A stretch of DNA of 64,000 nucleotides from Bacteroidales bacterium (GTDB taxonomy: Bacteria > Bacteroidota > Bacteroidia > Bacteroidales > UBA932): NCBI GenBank assembly GCA_017428945.1, contig JAFRPW010000013.1, positions 62,001 to 126,000 of the forward strand, written 5' to 3'. Each line of letters starts with the position of its first letter. The first letter of the stretch is position 1. Below are positions 40,858 through 50,101 of this stretch, piece by piece. Both the position numbers and the translations under genes were made by a program. The notes beneath the pieces are model-generated. The model was not told the DNA's origin and ran no database searches. It saw nothing but the letters and a program-made list of their open reading frames with translations.

Positions 40858-41412
40858 ATGATAAAGCCCATATACCTTTACGGAGCCGATGTTCTCCGAA
40901 AAACCGCAGAACCTGCAGACCTCTCTGACAAGGAGGGGATTGCAGCTCTTGTCCAGGACCTCAAGGACACCCTCAAGGTGGCCGACGGCTGCGGCCTTGC
41001 CGCTCCGCAGATTGGCGTGAGCAAGCGCGTCGTCATCGTAGACGGGGACGTGGTGTCCGATGTGTACGACTACCTCAAGGGTTTCCGCCGCACCATCATC
41101 AATCCGGAAATCATTGAGGAAAGCGAGGAGAAAGTAACCTACTCCGAGGGCTGCCTCTCCATTCCAGGCATTTACTGCGACATTGTGCGTCCCAAGGTCA
41201 TTACCGTGAAGTATTACGACGAAGACCTCAAAGAGGTGACGGAGACCTTCGACAACTTTGCCTCCCGCATGATCCAGCACGAGCTCTCCCACCTTGACGG
41301 AGACCTCTTCACGGACCACGCCGCCCCCATCCGCCGCAAGATGATATCGTCAAAACTGCAGGGGATAGTGAAGGGCAAAGTGCATCCGCACTATAATTCC
41401 AAGCTTAAATAG
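40858..41412 (+). CDS. def: Peptide deformylase
   Basis: A 184-residue enzyme with all three signatures: GLAAPQIG, EGCLSIPG (Cys metal ligand) and QHELSHLDG (HExxH). It removes the formyl group from nascent proteins. It follows ruvX by 2 bp. The next 175 bp (41413-41587) contain no gene and no clear hairpin. Confidence 0.97.
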   Translation: MIKPIYLYGADVLRKTAEPADLSDKEGIAALVQDLKDTLKVADGCGLAAPQIGVSKRVVIVDGDVVSDVYDYLKGFRRTIINPEIIEESEEKVTYSEGCLSIPGIYCDIVRPKVITVKYYDEDLKEVTETFDNFASRMIQHELSHLDGDLFTDHAAPIRRKMISSKLQGIVKGKVHPHYNSKLK

Positions 41413-41587
41413 GTTCGATCTATTATCCGTGAGCAGAAAGTGTTCCCATCCCCATTTTTATACAGCATTTAAGTTTACGACAAACCTTTTAAACTGCACG
41501 AAGAATGGGGGAGGCGACGAAGAGATGTGCATCCCCAAAGTCCCACTATAATCATTAATATAGAAAAATGCTTCATTGTTGTTTTCA

Positions 41588-42391
41588 TTAACCCATAATA
41601 TCAATTTCTAACCGACCTATTCTAAGGTCTACACAGAAGCATACAAAGGCAAAGTCGATTGTAAAACGCACAACTGATTCATATATGCCATATAATGTTA
41701 GATCCATATGACTGTTTAAACCTCGGTTAATACAATACGTGCCTAGCTCTTTAGGTTTTAAAATGGCATTCATAATTGCTTTCATTGGCTTACAAGGCAT
41801 CTCTTTATCAAAATCCATTTCAATGTTCCAGCTATAATCCTCTGATGGCTCCACAGTAATAATTTCTCCCTTTTTGAGCGTTCTTGTTGGCATCGAACCT
41901 GATGCGCTATTCAATTCCGCTATATTTAGTTCTGTATCTGAATAGACGTAATAATAAACACCAGAGTGTGTCTTCCCTCTATCAGAGAATACAGGAATCG
42001 TATTAATAGTAATATCTATTGATGCACAAATTGCTTTACAAAGTTGTAAAAACCTTTGCGTAAAAGTAAAACCAGGAATAGGGTCCAGTTCTGCATTAAT
42101 CCCACCATTAATATCAAAAGAGAATAAAATGCGAATATTACAATCCTGAATCAATGTTTTTAACTGCTTAAAAAAGTATTCTTTTTCCAGGACGTAATCA
42201 GTTATAACATCTGTATCATAACCACTATATATAAAAGACAGAAACTCAAGTCGATAATCATTAAGATAACCGCATATAATATTTAGGTGTTCTAATCCAA
42301 ACAAGAATCGATATGCTGGAGAAGATGCTAAATGCTCTAGAGAACTATGACTACTTGAAACGCAAAAACAAGTCAGCGTAACTTTACACAT
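41588..42391 (-). CDS. Candidate immunity protein for the Rhs toxin (267 aa)
   Basis: A 267-residue, A/T-rich ORF beginning 5 bp after the Rhs stop on the same strand. It has no signal peptide, many aromatic residues and cysteines (SYDTDVITD, TFTQRFLQLC), and no family I recognise. Immediately downstream of an Rhs C-terminal toxin region is the standard place for an immunity gene, and the low GC matches the Rhs tip. It is longer than most immunity proteins. The function is inferred from place only. Confidence 0.5.
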   Translation of the reverse strand: MCKVTLTCFCVSSSHSSLEHLASSPAYRFLFGLEHLNIICGYLNDYRLEFLSFIYSGYDTDVITDYVLEKEYFFKQLKTLIQDCNIRILFSFDINGGINAELDPIPGFTFTQRFLQLCKAICASIDITINTIPVFSDRGKTHSGVYYYVYSDTELNIAELNSASGSMPTRTLKKGEIITVEPSEDYSWNIEMDFDKEMPCKPMKAIMNAILKPKELGTYCINRGLNSHMDLTLYGIYESVVRFTIDFAFVCFCVDLRIGRLEIDIMG

Positions 42392-42396
42392 TATGA

Positions 42397-44904
42397 TTAA
42401 GGTTTGAAATTAATATTAAATCTTGTCGGGATTCCTTCGCCAACTCCATTCTTTCCATATATAATCAACTGCCCATCTTTAGCCTTGTAAATATCATACA
42501 ACTTTATAGTGGCGATCTTCCCTAAATACTCATATTTAATACTATGAGGATCAAATCCCATGTTCTTTAGATATGTATCACTCAATTTTCTTGCAGAGAA
42601 AGGTCTGGATTTGGCGCCAAGTGATGGATACTGAACATCTATTTCTAATGGATTAAGTTGTTCTTCCGTTAGGGCCCAAGGGTTCTCTTTTGCGGCGTAT
42701 GCATCTCTTACACCTTGCGCCATTCCAGATATAGAACCCACAGTTAATCCCATTAATGCCGCCTCTCCCCCACTTCTCAAGGCATCTTTCCATGATACAA
42801 TATTATCTTCATTATTCCTATATTGAGTCATCGCAGACGCGGCAAACCCTGTTACGAATCCCGTAGCTCCTCCTGTTAGACCTTGACTAATCATTTCGCT
42901 CCAAGCCCTTCCAGAGATACCTGATGTCAGTTTTCCGAAAAACGGGGTGAAGAATGAAGATAAAGCGCTTCCAGCATATGAAAACGCTGCCGACATCGCT
43001 CCATCAAACAAAACTGCATCGAGACTGATTCTCTTTCCATCCCATTTACCATCATTGCCGAATCCTTGTTTGACGATACTGTTTGCAGCGCCAGTAAAAC
43101 CTGAAGCAACAACAGGACTAAGGTATAAACTCGCTACGCCACTTGTCGCGCCTATGGCAAAGTAAGAAAGTCCTGCCCAAGTGAATTGACAACCATTTGT
43201 GGCCCAATTAATTGTCCCTCCTATCAAAGCAGCCAGAAGATCATCTATTCCGGTATATTCCCCACTCTCATCCGTATACTTTAACGGATTATTCAGCGCA
43301 TAAGCATACCTGTTGAAATTCTGGGAGAAGTCTGGACTCTGGACATAAGGATCCGGGCTCAGGAAGCGGCCAAGGACCGGATCATAGAGTCTGGCGTTCA
43401 TATTGATGAGGCCGTAGTTGGAGAGGTGCTCGTGGCCGCAGAATCCGCGGCCCAGCAGGAGTGAGGGCTGTGATGTAGATGAGTACGGCGTTAGGGACTG
43501 AGGGTCACGCATCCTGCCCCAGGGGTCATAACTGTATGTGGCAACTGATGTGCCGCTGGTTGTAACAATGTTCGTTATGGAGCCCAGGTAATCCCTTCCA
43601 ATCACGTATGGCGTCCAACTGCCGCTGCTACTCGTCCTTTGCAGCACCATGGGCGCCGAATACGCATCCCCGCCAACGAACAGCCGCTCGGCTGTTACCG
43701 TGCCGCTGCTGTTCTCTTCCCTCTCATACCGGCCTCCGATGTAGTACTTCTTCTGCACGATATTCCCCTGGACCGTTGTCTGCATCTTCACCCTTTGGTA
43801 ATCTGCATTGTAGGTAAAGGATGCGGTCAGATAGTTTTCGGCAAGTGTTGCCGGACGGTCATAGGCCGTATATGTCGCTGTTTGGGGATTGGGCCTGGTG
43901 ACAGATGAACTGCTTGCATTGAGGCGTTCTATCCGGTAAGGATGACTGGCATTGGGATAGGTCATCGTGCCGATCCCGCTGCGGTAGATGGCGTTACCCT
44001 TGATGTCATAGGCACTTGGCCCCTGACTGTCATAGTTGAGGCGCCCAAGGGCATCGTAGTAGAAGTACTCAGTGGAAGAGGAGTTGGCGGCGTTTGAGCG
44101 GTTGGTCAGGTTCCCCGTCTGTGGATTGAACGTGGTCCTAAGGTCCTGGATGGTATTGCCCCCTGCCGTGGTATTCTTCACAGGCGCCGCCAGGATATGC
44201 CCTGTTGCCGTTACAAGCGGGTAGTTTGCAGAAGTTGCGGGATCGTCATTCCTCACAAGCCGTACGCCGTCCAACATGAAGACTGCCGACGTGTCCGCCG
44301 CATCGGCTGCTTTAATCATATCGTCATAGTAAAGACTCCGGCCGGTCAGTGTTATTGCCGAAAGCCCGGCCAAGTCCCATCCGTAACCGCCATATCCGTA
44401 ACCTCCCTGGCTGTTGTAAACCATTGCTAATGACGGTGCATACTTGATATCCTGAGCAGTTAAAATAGGGATGCTATAAGTTCTTGCTCCAGTCTGTGAT
44501 ACTCCATACTGGAGCGAAATGGCACCGACATCATAAGTATTGGAGGTCCTGGCTGCCTCTTTTTCTGTCTTTATGGGATTGAGCCTGGCAGTCATTGCCG
44601 TCATCTCACGAAGGAAAGCATCTTTCTCCGCCCTTGTTTTTACAAGAAGGCCATATTTATCTGAATACTGACCATCTCTTTCAATATCAGTAAACGCAGG
44701 AGAAGAGTTATCTGTAATAATTATGTCTTGAAGAACAGTATCGGAACTCATTCCAACAGCTTCCATCTCTCTTGTCAAAATGCCCCTGACACGATTGGTC
44801 CTGTTACCCAGAGTATCGTGCGTGTACTGCATATAATAGTTTTGGGCGGGGAGTACCTGGCATCCAAGAAGCAAGGTGGCGAGTATGATGGCTTTGGTTT
44901 TCAT
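42397..44904 (-). CDS. Rhs-family polymorphic toxin with secretion signal
   Basis: Read from ATG 44904 (835 aa), whose product begins with a signal peptide (MKTKAIILATLLLGCQVLPA); a longer frame starts at 44955. Residues ~90-200 are a SpvB/Rhs N-terminal part (YSIPILTAQDIKYAPSLAMVY). Rhs/YD repeats follow (YYDALGRLNYD, YSYDPWGRM), then the Rhs core end LYDPVLGRFLSPDPYV. After it are a hydrophobic Gly/Ala region and a C-terminal ~60 residues (GFDPHSIKYEYLG, then IKLYDIYKAKDG) resembling polymorphic toxin type 33, a tentative match. At 835 residues it is short for an Rhs protein: the repeat shell appears internally shortened. The tip and the next gene are A/T-rich, suggesting exchange of the toxin-immunity cassette. 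Confidence 0.8.
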   Translation of the reverse strand: MKTKAIILATLLLGCQVLPAQNYYMQYTHDTLGNRTNRVRGILTREMEAVGMSSDTVLQDIIITDNSSPAFTDIERDGQYSDKYGLLVKTRAEKDAFLREMTAMTARLNPIKTEKEAARTSNTYDVGAISLQYGVSQTGARTYSIPILTAQDIKYAPSLAMVYNSQGGYGYGGYGWDLAGLSAITLTGRSLYYDDMIKAADAADTSAVFMLDGVRLVRNDDPATSANYPLVTATGHILAAPVKNTTAGGNTIQDLRTTFNPQTGNLTNRSNAANSSSTEYFYYDALGRLNYDSQGPSAYDIKGNAIYRSGIGTMTYPNASHPYRIERLNASSSSVTRPNPQTATYTAYDRPATLAENYLTASFTYNADYQRVKMQTTVQGNIVQKKYYIGGRYEREENSSGTVTAERLFVGGDAYSAPMVLQRTSSSGSWTPYVIGRDYLGSITNIVTTSGTSVATYSYDPWGRMRDPQSLTPYSSTSQPSLLLGRGFCGHEHLSNYGLINMNARLYDPVLGRFLSPDPYVQSPDFSQNFNRYAYALNNPLKYTDESGEYTGIDDLLAALIGGTINWATNGCQFTWAGLSYFAIGATSGVASLYLSPVVASGFTGAANSIVKQGFGNDGKWDGKRISLDAVLFDGAMSAAFSYAGSALSSFFTPFFGKLTSGISGRAWSEMISQGLTGGATGFVTGFAASAMTQYRNNEDNIVSWKDALRSGGEAALMGLTVGSISGMAQGVRDAYAAKENPWALTEEQLNPLEIDVQYPSLGAKSRPFSARKLSDTYLKNMGFDPHSIKYEYLGKIATIKLYDIYKAKDGQLIIYGKNGVGEGIPTRFNINFKP

Positions 44905-44992
44905 CGACAGACACAGATAACATACAAAAGTAAATAATAAGCGGCGTATATGCAAGATTGCAAAACGCTAACTTGTCCACCAAAACACGGCA

Positions 44993-45036
44993 TTTCCGTG
45001 GACAAACTGGCAAAAATGCCAACTTGTCCACGGAAA
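44993..45036. repeat. Palindromic repeat with AACTTGTCCAC units
   Basis: TTTCCGTGGACAAACTGGC (44993-45011) and GCCAACTTGTCCACGGAAA (45018-45036) pair over 17 of 19 positions with a 6-nt loop. A further AACTTGTCCAC occurs just upstream at 44970-44980. It fills the gap 44956-45112 together with the REP-like element and could be a small nonautonomous repeat. Confidence 0.6.
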
Positions 45037-45066
45037 ACGCCAAATCGGTGGATGGAGGGCGGTTAA

Positions 45067-45092
45067 AGATCCCCGATCAGGTCGGGGATGAC
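45067..45092. repeat. REP-like palindrome (copy 1)
   Basis: GATCCCCGATCAGGTCGGGG followed by ATGACG. The stem is CCCCGA/TCGGGG with a 5-nt loop. A related element in the opposite orientation lies at 50072-50098; both share the ATGACG flank. Confidence 0.55.
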
Positions 45093-45112
45093 GAAGAAAA
45101 AGCCCGGGATGA

Positions 45113-46381
45113 CTATATGGACAGGTTCTTCCAGACGTTCTTTACGTCTTCCCACTTGTAATAGGGGCCGTCTTCCAGACCAAGGAGGGTGGCCTCTCTT
45201 TCGTTGATGAAGAACTTCACCAGGATGTTGCCATTTTTGTTCTTGTAGAAGACAATCTGGAGATTGCCGGCGAAGGGACTGTAGAACCAGCCGGGCCAGT
45301 TGTAGGCCTCGTCTGCAGTGAGGCGCTCTGCGATGCCCTTGATGCCAATGCGGGAGCAGATTGCAAGGAGCTGGTAGTCGTGGCCGAAGCGGAGGTCTAC
45401 GTTCACATTGCCGCCGGCAATGTTTTCATCGGCCTTGGCAATGATGTCGTCCACAAGGTTTTCCACCTCGGGAACTGCCATGCGCCTGTCGCCGAACTCA
45501 GCGCTGTTGCACTGGCGGAGGAAGAGATTCAGGGAAACCAGGCTGCAGTAATGCTTGAGGTCTTCTATGTTGAAGTCCTGGAACAGGTGCTCGTCAAGGT
45601 CGAAGGAACCGCAGATGACGGCTATCTCAAGGGCCTCCTCCGCAGCGCTGGCAATTGAGCCAACCACGCCGCGGGCGCTGTCCATGTCGTTGAAAATGCG
45701 CTCTCCGAAGTATACTGAGTCTATCTGGCGCTTTGCGGCGAACTCATTGATTACCTTGTAGGCATCGGCCTTGAGGTCGTCAGGGTCTCCGCTGGAGCAG
45801 TATTGCATGAAGGCCTCGCCGGTGTCCCAGGCAATGTCAAGGGCGTTGTCCAGGGAAAGGAGTTCCCCGGTGAAGGCGGCCATGCTCACAAGGCAGCGCG
45901 GTACCACGCTGGAAACTGCACGGACCTTCATATCTCCGTTGCGGAACACGCTCCTGTACTTCATGTACATGCGGTTGGCAATAGCCCTGTGCTCGCGGGC
46001 TCCGCGGGGAGTGAGGCGCCCGTTCATGTGGTTGTGGAGGGCTACGACGGCCTTTGTGGTTTCAAACGCCTTCTCTCCTTCTTCCGTGAGGACGCCTGCT
46101 TCATGGGCCTTTGTGAACTTGTCCAGGATGCTGCCGTACGTGCTGCCTTCCCAGTTGCTGCGTGAGCCGTGACGGCCGTAGTGGCTGATATAGAACGGCC
46201 TGTAACCGGATGGAATAGGGGTTTCAAGGATGTGGAAATACTCGTACGGATTGGTATTTACTCCCGTACGGTTGAGGTTGCCCTCTATGCTTTCCGGAAG
46301 GGACTGGACGCTGCTGATTTTGCTTGCACAAGAAGAAAACGTCATCGCTGCGATGACGGCAAGAATAAGTATTCTTTTCAT
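45113..46381 (-). CDS. Histidine-type acid phosphatase lipoprotein (phytase/MINPP-like)
   Basis: Read from ATG 46381 (422 aa), which opens a lipoprotein signal (MKRILILAVIAAMTFSSC); the frame extends to 46426. The active-site motif SHYGRHGSRS contains RHGxR with the nucleophilic His, and LRFGHDYQLL supplies the HD catalytic pair, both diagnostic of branch-2 histidine phosphatases that include phytases and inositol polyphosphate phosphatases. It would remove phosphate groups from sugar or inositol phosphates at the cell surface or in the periplasm. It is transcribed divergently from the gene at 46475. Confidence 0.88.
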   Translation of the reverse strand: MKRILILAVIAAMTFSSCASKISSVQSLPESIEGNLNRTGVNTNPYEYFHILETPIPSGYRPFYISHYGRHGSRSNWEGSTYGSILDKFTKAHEAGVLTEEGEKAFETTKAVVALHNHMNGRLTPRGAREHRAIANRMYMKYRSVFRNGDMKVRAVSSVVPRCLVSMAAFTGELLSLDNALDIAWDTGEAFMQYCSSGDPDDLKADAYKVINEFAAKRQIDSVYFGERIFNDMDSARGVVGSIASAAEEALEIAVICGSFDLDEHLFQDFNIEDLKHYCSLVSLNLFLRQCNSAEFGDRRMAVPEVENLVDDIIAKADENIAGGNVNVDLRFGHDYQLLAICSRIGIKGIAERLTADEAYNWPGWFYSPFAGNLQIVFYKNKNGNILVKFFINEREATLLGLEDGPYYKWEDVKNVWKNLSI

Positions 46382-46443
46382 GTTTAAATAATACTTTTCA
46401 AATGTTGTTACACCTACAATCCGCAAGATAGCAAAAAAATTGT

Positions 46444-46451
46444 TAATTTTG
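46444..46451 (+). promoter_or_regulatory. Promoter -7 box for the gene at 46475
   Basis: TAATTTTG fits TAnnTTTG and lies 23 bp before ATG 46475. On the other strand, a TATCTTGC box (about 46425-46432) may serve the phosphatase gene, giving a divergent promoter region. Confidence 0.55.
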
Positions 46452-46474
46452 CAAAGAAAGTAGCCAAAAGTGTT

Positions 46475-47770
46475 ATGAAACGTCTTTTTTTATGTCTTTT
46501 GCCCCTGTTTCTTGCCGCGTGTGCATGTACTGATAACCCGGAAAGTAATGAACTTCCAGATTATGGAGATTCGGATTTTGCGGATTATACCGCCGTTGCC
46601 GTAAAGTCTGAGATTACGGACGTCCAGCCAATGACGGGAATTGTCCTGTGGTCAGATTCCGGAGCAGTGAAGAAAGACTGGGTCACCATGGAATTCGCAT
46701 ATATGCTGTACAACGATGTATGCACGGCAAAGGATTCCTTTGACTGGACTCCCATGGAGAATCTCCTTAGCAAAGCTGCCTCCCGCGGACATCAGGTGGT
46801 GGTCCGTTTCAGGTACAGTTATCCAGGCAAGAGCTGCTCTGTCCCGGATTATATTAAGGAACAGGACGATTACGAGGTCCTCTGGGCCAAGGCCGAGGGC
46901 AGTAACACCGAGTATCCGGACTGGCGCTGCACCGAGCTTCAGCGCTTCCACATGGAGTTTCACCGCAGATTCGCAGAAAAATATGACAAGGATCCCCGTC
47001 TGGCCTTTTTGGAGACCGGTTTTGGCCACTGGGCGGAATACCATGTCTATGACGGCAAGTTCATAGCCGGCCGTACCTTCCCTACCAAAGACTTCCAGGC
47101 AGAGTTCATGAGGGGAATGTCGGAGTGGTTCAAGGAAACCACGTGGAGCATCTCAATCGATGCCGCAGACGACACCTACGGTCCTTTCCACAAGTATCCG
47201 GACCTGCTGAATCTCACCTTCGGCAACTTTGACGATTCCTTCATGTGCAGTGACCACGACGGATACAACAAAGAGTGCTGGCAGTTCTTCGGGACGGAGC
47301 GTTACAAGAAGGCTCCCCTTGGCGGAGAGTTCAGCTATTACTCCAATTACGACCAGCAGCACTGCCTGGACGCCGCCGGCATGTACGGCCGCAAGTTCGA
47401 GGACGAGGTGGCCAAGTTCCACATGACCTTCATCATCGGCAATGACCAGCCCGGCAAACAGACCGATGCCCGCATCAAACAGGCCGCAATGTCGATGGGC
47501 TACCGTTTCCAGGTGGATGCTTTCCGCGTGAAACCCGGCACCGGCGCTGCCGTAAAGGTCTCCAACGTGGGCGTGGCTCCTATCTATCGTGATGCATATA
47601 TGGCGGTAGACGGCAAGAGGGGAGAGTACTCACTCAGGAACATCATGCCGGGAGAAAGCAAGTGGATAAAAATAGACTCTCCCGAAATAACGGAAGAGTC
47701 TGTTCTGGCAATTGAATGCGACCACCTGGTCTCCGGCCAGAAGATCCAGTTCCAGGCAGGGGTTAATTAA
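46475..47770 (+). CDS. DUF4832-like glycoside-hydrolase-fold lipoprotein
   Basis: A 431-residue protein with a lipoprotein signal (LLPLFLAACACT). The body resembles the other two DUF4874/DUF4832 proteins in this window: VVRFRYSYPGKSC, FLETGFGHWAEYHVYDG, and a C-terminal beta domain. The HW-E and conserved acidic residues suggest a TIM-barrel sugar-active enzyme. It is the only plus-strand gene of the locus, and its 3' end overlaps the CE7 esterase gene by 8 bp tail to tail. Confidence 0.7.
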   Translation: MKRLFLCLLPLFLAACACTDNPESNELPDYGDSDFADYTAVAVKSEITDVQPMTGIVLWSDSGAVKKDWVTMEFAYMLYNDVCTAKDSFDWTPMENLLSKAASRGHQVVVRFRYSYPGKSCSVPDYIKEQDDYEVLWAKAEGSNTEYPDWRCTELQRFHMEFHRRFAEKYDKDPRLAFLETGFGHWAEYHVYDGKFIAGRTFPTKDFQAEFMRGMSEWFKETTWSISIDAADDTYGPFHKYPDLLNLTFGNFDDSFMCSDHDGYNKECWQFFGTERYKKAPLGGEFSYYSNYDQQHCLDAAGMYGRKFEDEVAKFHMTFIIGNDQPGKQTDARIKQAAMSMGYRFQVDAFRVKPGTGAAVKVSNVGVAPIYRDAYMAVDGKRGEYSLRNIMPGESKWIKIDSPEITEESVLAIECDHLVSGQKIQFQAGVN

Positions 47771-49142
47771 TCCTGTCCTTAAAATACTTCATTATAGCAG
47801 TAGTCCATCCCGGAGGATAGTCGTGAGTCATCTCCGGATAGAAGTGCATTTCCTTATCCGTGCTCTTCAGGTTGTTGAACGGCGCCACGTTTGTGTGGGG
47901 CGGGCATGTCTGGTCCTGTAGGCCGCTGGTGGCGTAAACGGCACAGGAGATACGCGTAGCGAGGTTCTTGGTGTCGAAGTACGACAGGAATGCATACATC
48001 TGGTCATCGGTCATGGAACCTTTGTTCTGCTTGGCGGTGCTGGCCGGCCAGTCAACTATCCTGAAGTAGTCCGGGAAATCTCCAAGGAAAGCCACGTTTG
48101 GAGCGATTGCAGTAAAGGGATAGTCGCTCAGTGCTGCGGCTGCATAGCATAGCGCACCACCCTGGCTGGAGCCCTCTGCAAAGAGGTTGCTCATGTCGCT
48201 GGTTTCGCGGGTGGCCATGAACCTTACGGCCTGTACGCAGTCCATGAAGGCGCCGCGGTAGTAATAGCCGTCCCTGTTACCGAAGTTAAAGGCGAACCAG
48301 TCTCCGTAGATGTTCTCAAAGTCCTTCTCTATGCCGTCGTCACGCTTGGAAGCCGGGCGGCTGTTGATGTACTGGCCGCGGTGGGAGAGGTAAAACTCTG
48401 CGTAGTTCCCGCTATTGCCGGAAGGGCAGGACATCTTGGGAGGATTAGGCTGGGTATCATATCCCTGGAAATGCATGATAACAGGATGCTTTTTCCCGTC
48501 CTGAGGCTCCAGATAATAGCCGCGGACAATTACGGGATCGCCATCAAGTCCATCTGGGACAGACGGAATCTCCACGAAATATACTTTGCAGTTGGAATTG
48601 CTCTTTTTGGCAATTTCAATTACAGTGACATTGTTCTCATTCAGCTCAGGCAATTGATTCCTGGCATCGTTCCAGAATGAGTCAAAATCGTCAAGCTTAT
48701 CTGGAGGAGACTTGATGTCCAGAGGATTTACGGCAAAGTTGAATAATTTGACTGTCCTATTATCAACAAATGTGGCGGCTTTATAAATACCTGGATCAAG
48801 ATCGTAATTAGTGGTGAATGTGATATCTATACTCCCTAATGCGGGTGCTTCAACCTCTTTCTGGAGCATTGGGTCTGTTACCACTTTGCCCATATCTGTA
48901 GAAATGCGAAGGCTGGCATAGACAAGAACAGGCACCCCGTTGGGATTCTCTACATGAAGAACAAGTGCCGGGCGTTTGTCAAACACCCAGTTTTCGTTTA
49001 CCGGAACTGATACCTTCGGATCAACGAGGAAATTCTCTATCACCCCGGGATCATCAGTATCGTTATCCGCAGGAGTGCAGGCAGCTGAAAAGAATCCGGC
49101 GACTGCCAGCGCAGAAAGTATCAGGTAAAACTTATTGTTCAT
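47763..49142 (-). CDS. Acetyl-xylan esterase (CE7-type) lipoprotein
   Basis: A 459-residue lipoprotein (signal ends FFSAACTP). An N-terminal beta domain (residues ~30-140) precedes an alpha/beta hydrolase. Visible catalytic motifs are the oxyanion segment SHRGQ, nucleophile GSSQGG, Asp in SGLQDQTCPP and His in MTHDYPPGW, matching the AXE1/cephalosporin C deacetylase family. It removes acetyl groups from polysaccharides or oligosaccharides. It lies in the polysaccharide locus. Confidence 0.9.
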   Translation of the reverse strand: MNNKFYLILSALAVAGFFSAACTPADNDTDDPGVIENFLVDPKVSVPVNENWVFDKRPALVLHVENPNGVPVLVYASLRISTDMGKVVTDPMLQKEVEAPALGSIDITFTTNYDLDPGIYKAATFVDNRTVKLFNFAVNPLDIKSPPDKLDDFDSFWNDARNQLPELNENNVTVIEIAKKSNSNCKVYFVEIPSVPDGLDGDPVIVRGYYLEPQDGKKHPVIMHFQGYDTQPNPPKMSCPSGNSGNYAEFYLSHRGQYINSRPASKRDDGIEKDFENIYGDWFAFNFGNRDGYYYRGAFMDCVQAVRFMATRETSDMSNLFAEGSSQGGALCYAAAALSDYPFTAIAPNVAFLGDFPDYFRIVDWPASTAKQNKGSMTDDQMYAFLSYFDTKNLATRISCAVYATSGLQDQTCPPHTNVAPFNNLKSTDKEMHFYPEMTHDYPPGWTTAIMKYFKDRIN

Positions 49143-49154
49143 ACGGGAAACACT

Positions 49155-50078
49155 TTATTCTCTTGAGAAGATAAGTACGCAGCTAATTGCCGCTACCATA
49201 CCGGAAATCTGCCAGATTGTAGGAAGGGCGTCCATGCGTGCGATGAGCAGGAGGACGATTGACAACAGGCAGCAGATAACGGGGGAGCAGGCATCGGCAA
49301 GGGGAGCGATGACCATTGCCTTGCCGTAACGGTTGGCATACACAAGGGTGAAAGCTCCAATGGCGTTGAGGATCTGGACGAAGAAGACCTTTGTAGGGAC
49401 TGCCCAGCCGTAAGCGGTGAGCTCTGCGGGCGACTTCAGGAGGAAGGCCACGGGAATGAGCACTACAGCGGCGATTGCCATATATACAAAGACGCTCTCT
49501 GCATCCGGGGTGTGGTTGTTTGCAAGCTTCATCACAAAGGCCTGGATGCCCCAGCAGATGAACACAACTGCTGCGAGCAGTATCCAAAGCCAGCCCTGTG
49601 CGCTGCCTTCCGTGTCACTGGGAATGGCAAAGCAGATGATGGCTACAAATGCCAGCACAATGCCCAGGATGCCCAGTTTTGACACCTTCTCCTTGAGGAA
49701 GATGGAGGACAGGATAACCGTGACGATAGGCGCCACGGAAATCATGGGCATAACAAGGTAAGAAGGAGCATATTTGAGTGCCAGGAACAGGACAAGCTGT
49801 CCGCCGGCGCCAAGAAGGCCCACGCCCATGCTCAGGGCAACTGTCTTGGGCCTTACGTCCAGTTTGAACTTGATATTAGCCAGCGCAAACAGAGCGCAGG
49901 GGATCATTGAAACAGCCCAGATCACATAGACCATTTCGGAGGAAAAATCCTTGGGAATACCTAGATACAGCTCTCCCAGGGTAGGATCGGAGAACGTCAT
50001 CCAAACGCCCCACGTAACCATTGTGATAATGGCGTAGAGCAACCAGTTGTGTTTCTTTTCTTTCATAACTTGCGTCAT
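49155..50078 (-). CDS. EamA/DMT-family transporter
   Basis: A 307-residue integral membrane protein with about ten hydrophobic segments (for example WLLYAIITMVTWGVWM and the final IWQISGMVAAISCVLIF) and conserved-type features of two EamA halves (APIVTVILSSIFLKEKVS). The start may be at ATG 50078 or 12 bp later. DMT transporters export or import small metabolites; the substrate is unknown. It is located between the alkaline phosphatase and esterase genes. Confidence 0.82.
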   Translation of the reverse strand: MTQVMKEKKHNWLLYAIITMVTWGVWMTFSDPTLGELYLGIPKDFSSEMVYVIWAVSMIPCALFALANIKFKLDVRPKTVALSMGVGLLGAGGQLVLFLALKYAPSYLVMPMISVAPIVTVILSSIFLKEKVSKLGILGIVLAFVAIICFAIPSDTEGSAQGWLWILLAAVVFICWGIQAFVMKLANNHTPDAESVFVYMAIAAVVLIPVAFLLKSPAELTAYGWAVPTKVFFVQILNAIGAFTLVYANRYGKAMVIAPLADACSPVICCLLSIVLLLIARMDALPTIWQISGMVAAISCVLIFSRE

Positions 50079-50098
50079 TCTCGGGCTTGTCCCGGGAA
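50072..50098. repeat. REP-like palindrome (copy 2)
   Basis: Read on the minus strand, ATTCCCGGGACAAGCCCGAG is followed by AATGACGC, a palindrome related to that at 45067-45092 and with the same ATGACG flank. It overlaps the first codons of the transporter gene if that starts at 50078, favouring a start at 50066. Confidence 0.5.
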
Positions 50099-50101
50099 TC
50101 T

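Noticed and set aside
44905-44955. Longer Rhs start at 44955
   Set aside because: The first 17 codons would precede a normal signal peptide beginning at ATG 44904.
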